From contig CAVPQU010000002.1 of assembly GCA_963707665.1 (NCBI GenBank), forward strand, positions 62,001 to 126,000: a DNA stretch of 64,000 bases, read 5' to 3'. Source of the stretch: DATJCV01 sp963707665. Its GTDB lineage: Bacteria > Pseudomonadota > Gammaproteobacteria > Burkholderiales > Burkholderiaceae_D. The notes below the pieces were generated by a model. That model did not search any database and was not told the origin of the DNA. It saw only the letters and a program-made list of their open reading frames with translations. Positions 63,504-64,000 of the stretch are shown here, in pieces. The position numbers were made by a program, and so were the translations under genes. How positions within the stretch are numbered: position 1 is the stretch's first letter; each line of letters begins with the position of its first letter.

Positions 63504-64000
63504 CTAGCGCCGCGCCAGACGCCAGAGCGAGGTGACTTCCGCCGCCCGCGCCGCATGCAGCGGATCGCCGGCGATCGGCGGCTTTCGGATGCTGCGGCCG
63601 GGTATCGTTGCGGCCCAGCACCTTGAGGCCGCCGGCCTCGATCCATTGCAGCAGTTGCGCGCGCGAGCGCAGGCCGAGATGCTCGGCCAGGTCCGACAGC
63701 AAGCAGCCAGCCTTCGCCGTCCGGCTCCAGATGCGCCGCCAGGCCGCCGAGGAAGCCGCGCAGCATGCGGCTGTCCGGATCGTAGATCGCGTGTTCGATG
63801 GTGGAGCTGGGGCGCGCCGGCAGCCACGGCGGATTGCACACCACCAGCGGCGCGCGCCCGGGCGGGAACAGGTCGGCCTGCACCAGCTCGACCTGCTCCG
63901 TCACATCGAGCCGCGCAAAGTTCTCGCGCGCGCAGGACAGCGCGCGCGGCTCCAGCTCGGTGGCCACCACGCGCCGCACGCCGCGCCGCGCCAGCACGGC
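63504..64000 (-). CDS. Partial class I SAM-dependent methyltransferase (two frameshifts)
   Basis: The gene runs off the right edge; only its C-terminal part (about 165 residues, frame-corrected) is visible. VVATELEPRALSCARENFARLDV is the SAM-site strand and helix, and VVCNPPWLPARPSS is the NPPW/NPPY-type catalytic motif of methyltransferases that act on rRNA bases or protein Gln. Frames change at about 63700 (an extra T, as in rodA, before LSDLAEHLGLRSRAQLLQWIE) and about 63590 (before DPLHAARAAEVTSLWRLARR, then TAG 63506-63504). The target cannot be set from this half. Confidence 0.75.
   Translation of the reverse strand, partial: RAGAARRAARGGHRAGAARAVLRARELCAARCDGAGRAGAGRPVPARARAAGGVQSAVAAGAPQLHHRTRDLRSGQPHAARLPRRPGGASGAGRRRLAACCRTWPSISACARARNCCNGSRPAASRCWAATIPGRSIRKPPIAGDPLHAARAAEVTSLWRLARR

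Overview
The window is a GC-rich (roughly 60-65 %) bacterial chromosome segment. Its gene families and gene orders point to a betaproteobacterium of the order Burkholderiales, most likely Oxalobacteraceae. Markers are a DUF3567 protein, a DUF1840 protein, an rsmB-DUF4390-ntrY-ntrX operon whose NtrX lacks the AAA+ domain, an incomplete regulatory PTS behind gshA-gshB, and a gatCAB / mreBCD-mrdA-rodA-rlpA pair. No tRNA, rRNA, CRISPR array, insertion sequence or integrase gene was recognised.

Layout: 1-10 kb is accessory metabolism and stress (aldo/keto reductase, ABM monooxygenase, CsaA-like protein, thioesterase, DHFR-family reductase, YfcG-like GST, class II amidotransferase, YgiD-type dioxygenase, YflT-DUF2382 stress protein). 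10-16 kb is the leftward rsmB-DUF4390-ntrY-ntrX-(CobW-like) operon. 16-20 kb holds a membrane diguanylate cyclase, a lipase-like hydrolase, a lipoprotein and an EamA transporter. 20-25 kb is comM, ubiK and a TorF-like porin-glnK-amtB nitrogen operon with a sigma-54-type promoter sequence. 25-30 kb is gshA, gshB and the PTS genes EIIA(Man)-HPr-EI. 30-33.5 kb is metX-metW-ampG, preceded by a promoter, a SAM-II-like riboswitch and an intrinsic terminator. 33.6-42.8 kb is a likely acquired island: an exonuclease III 3' remnant, a large two-partner-secretion adhesin (tpsA) with its transporter (tpsB), a PAS-winged-helix regulator and a dead HbpS-like gene. 42.8-49.7 kb has a globin-coupled diguanylate cyclase, xthA, pyrE, a GAF-PAS-GGDEF-EAL protein and an EamA transporter. 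49.9-56 kb has a second, unrelated glutamate-cysteine ligase, a T4 endonuclease V homologue and the gat genes. 56-63 kb is the rod-shape operon, and the window ends in a partial methyltransferase.

How the parts fit: NtrYX and GlnK-AmtB form the nitrogen section; two gshA types plus gshB and a GST form the glutathione section; three c-di-GMP enzymes sit with a surface adhesin, a set typical of attachment control; GatCAB, MreBCD/PBP2/RodA/RlpA, PyrE, RsmB and UbiK are core housekeeping.

Caveat: many otherwise intact genes (ntrY, torF-like, ptsI, ampG, tpsA, xthA, rodA, the last methyltransferase) are broken by one-base shifts, nearly all insertions. That looks more like sequence error than gene death; those genes are given as one span each and described as frame-corrected.
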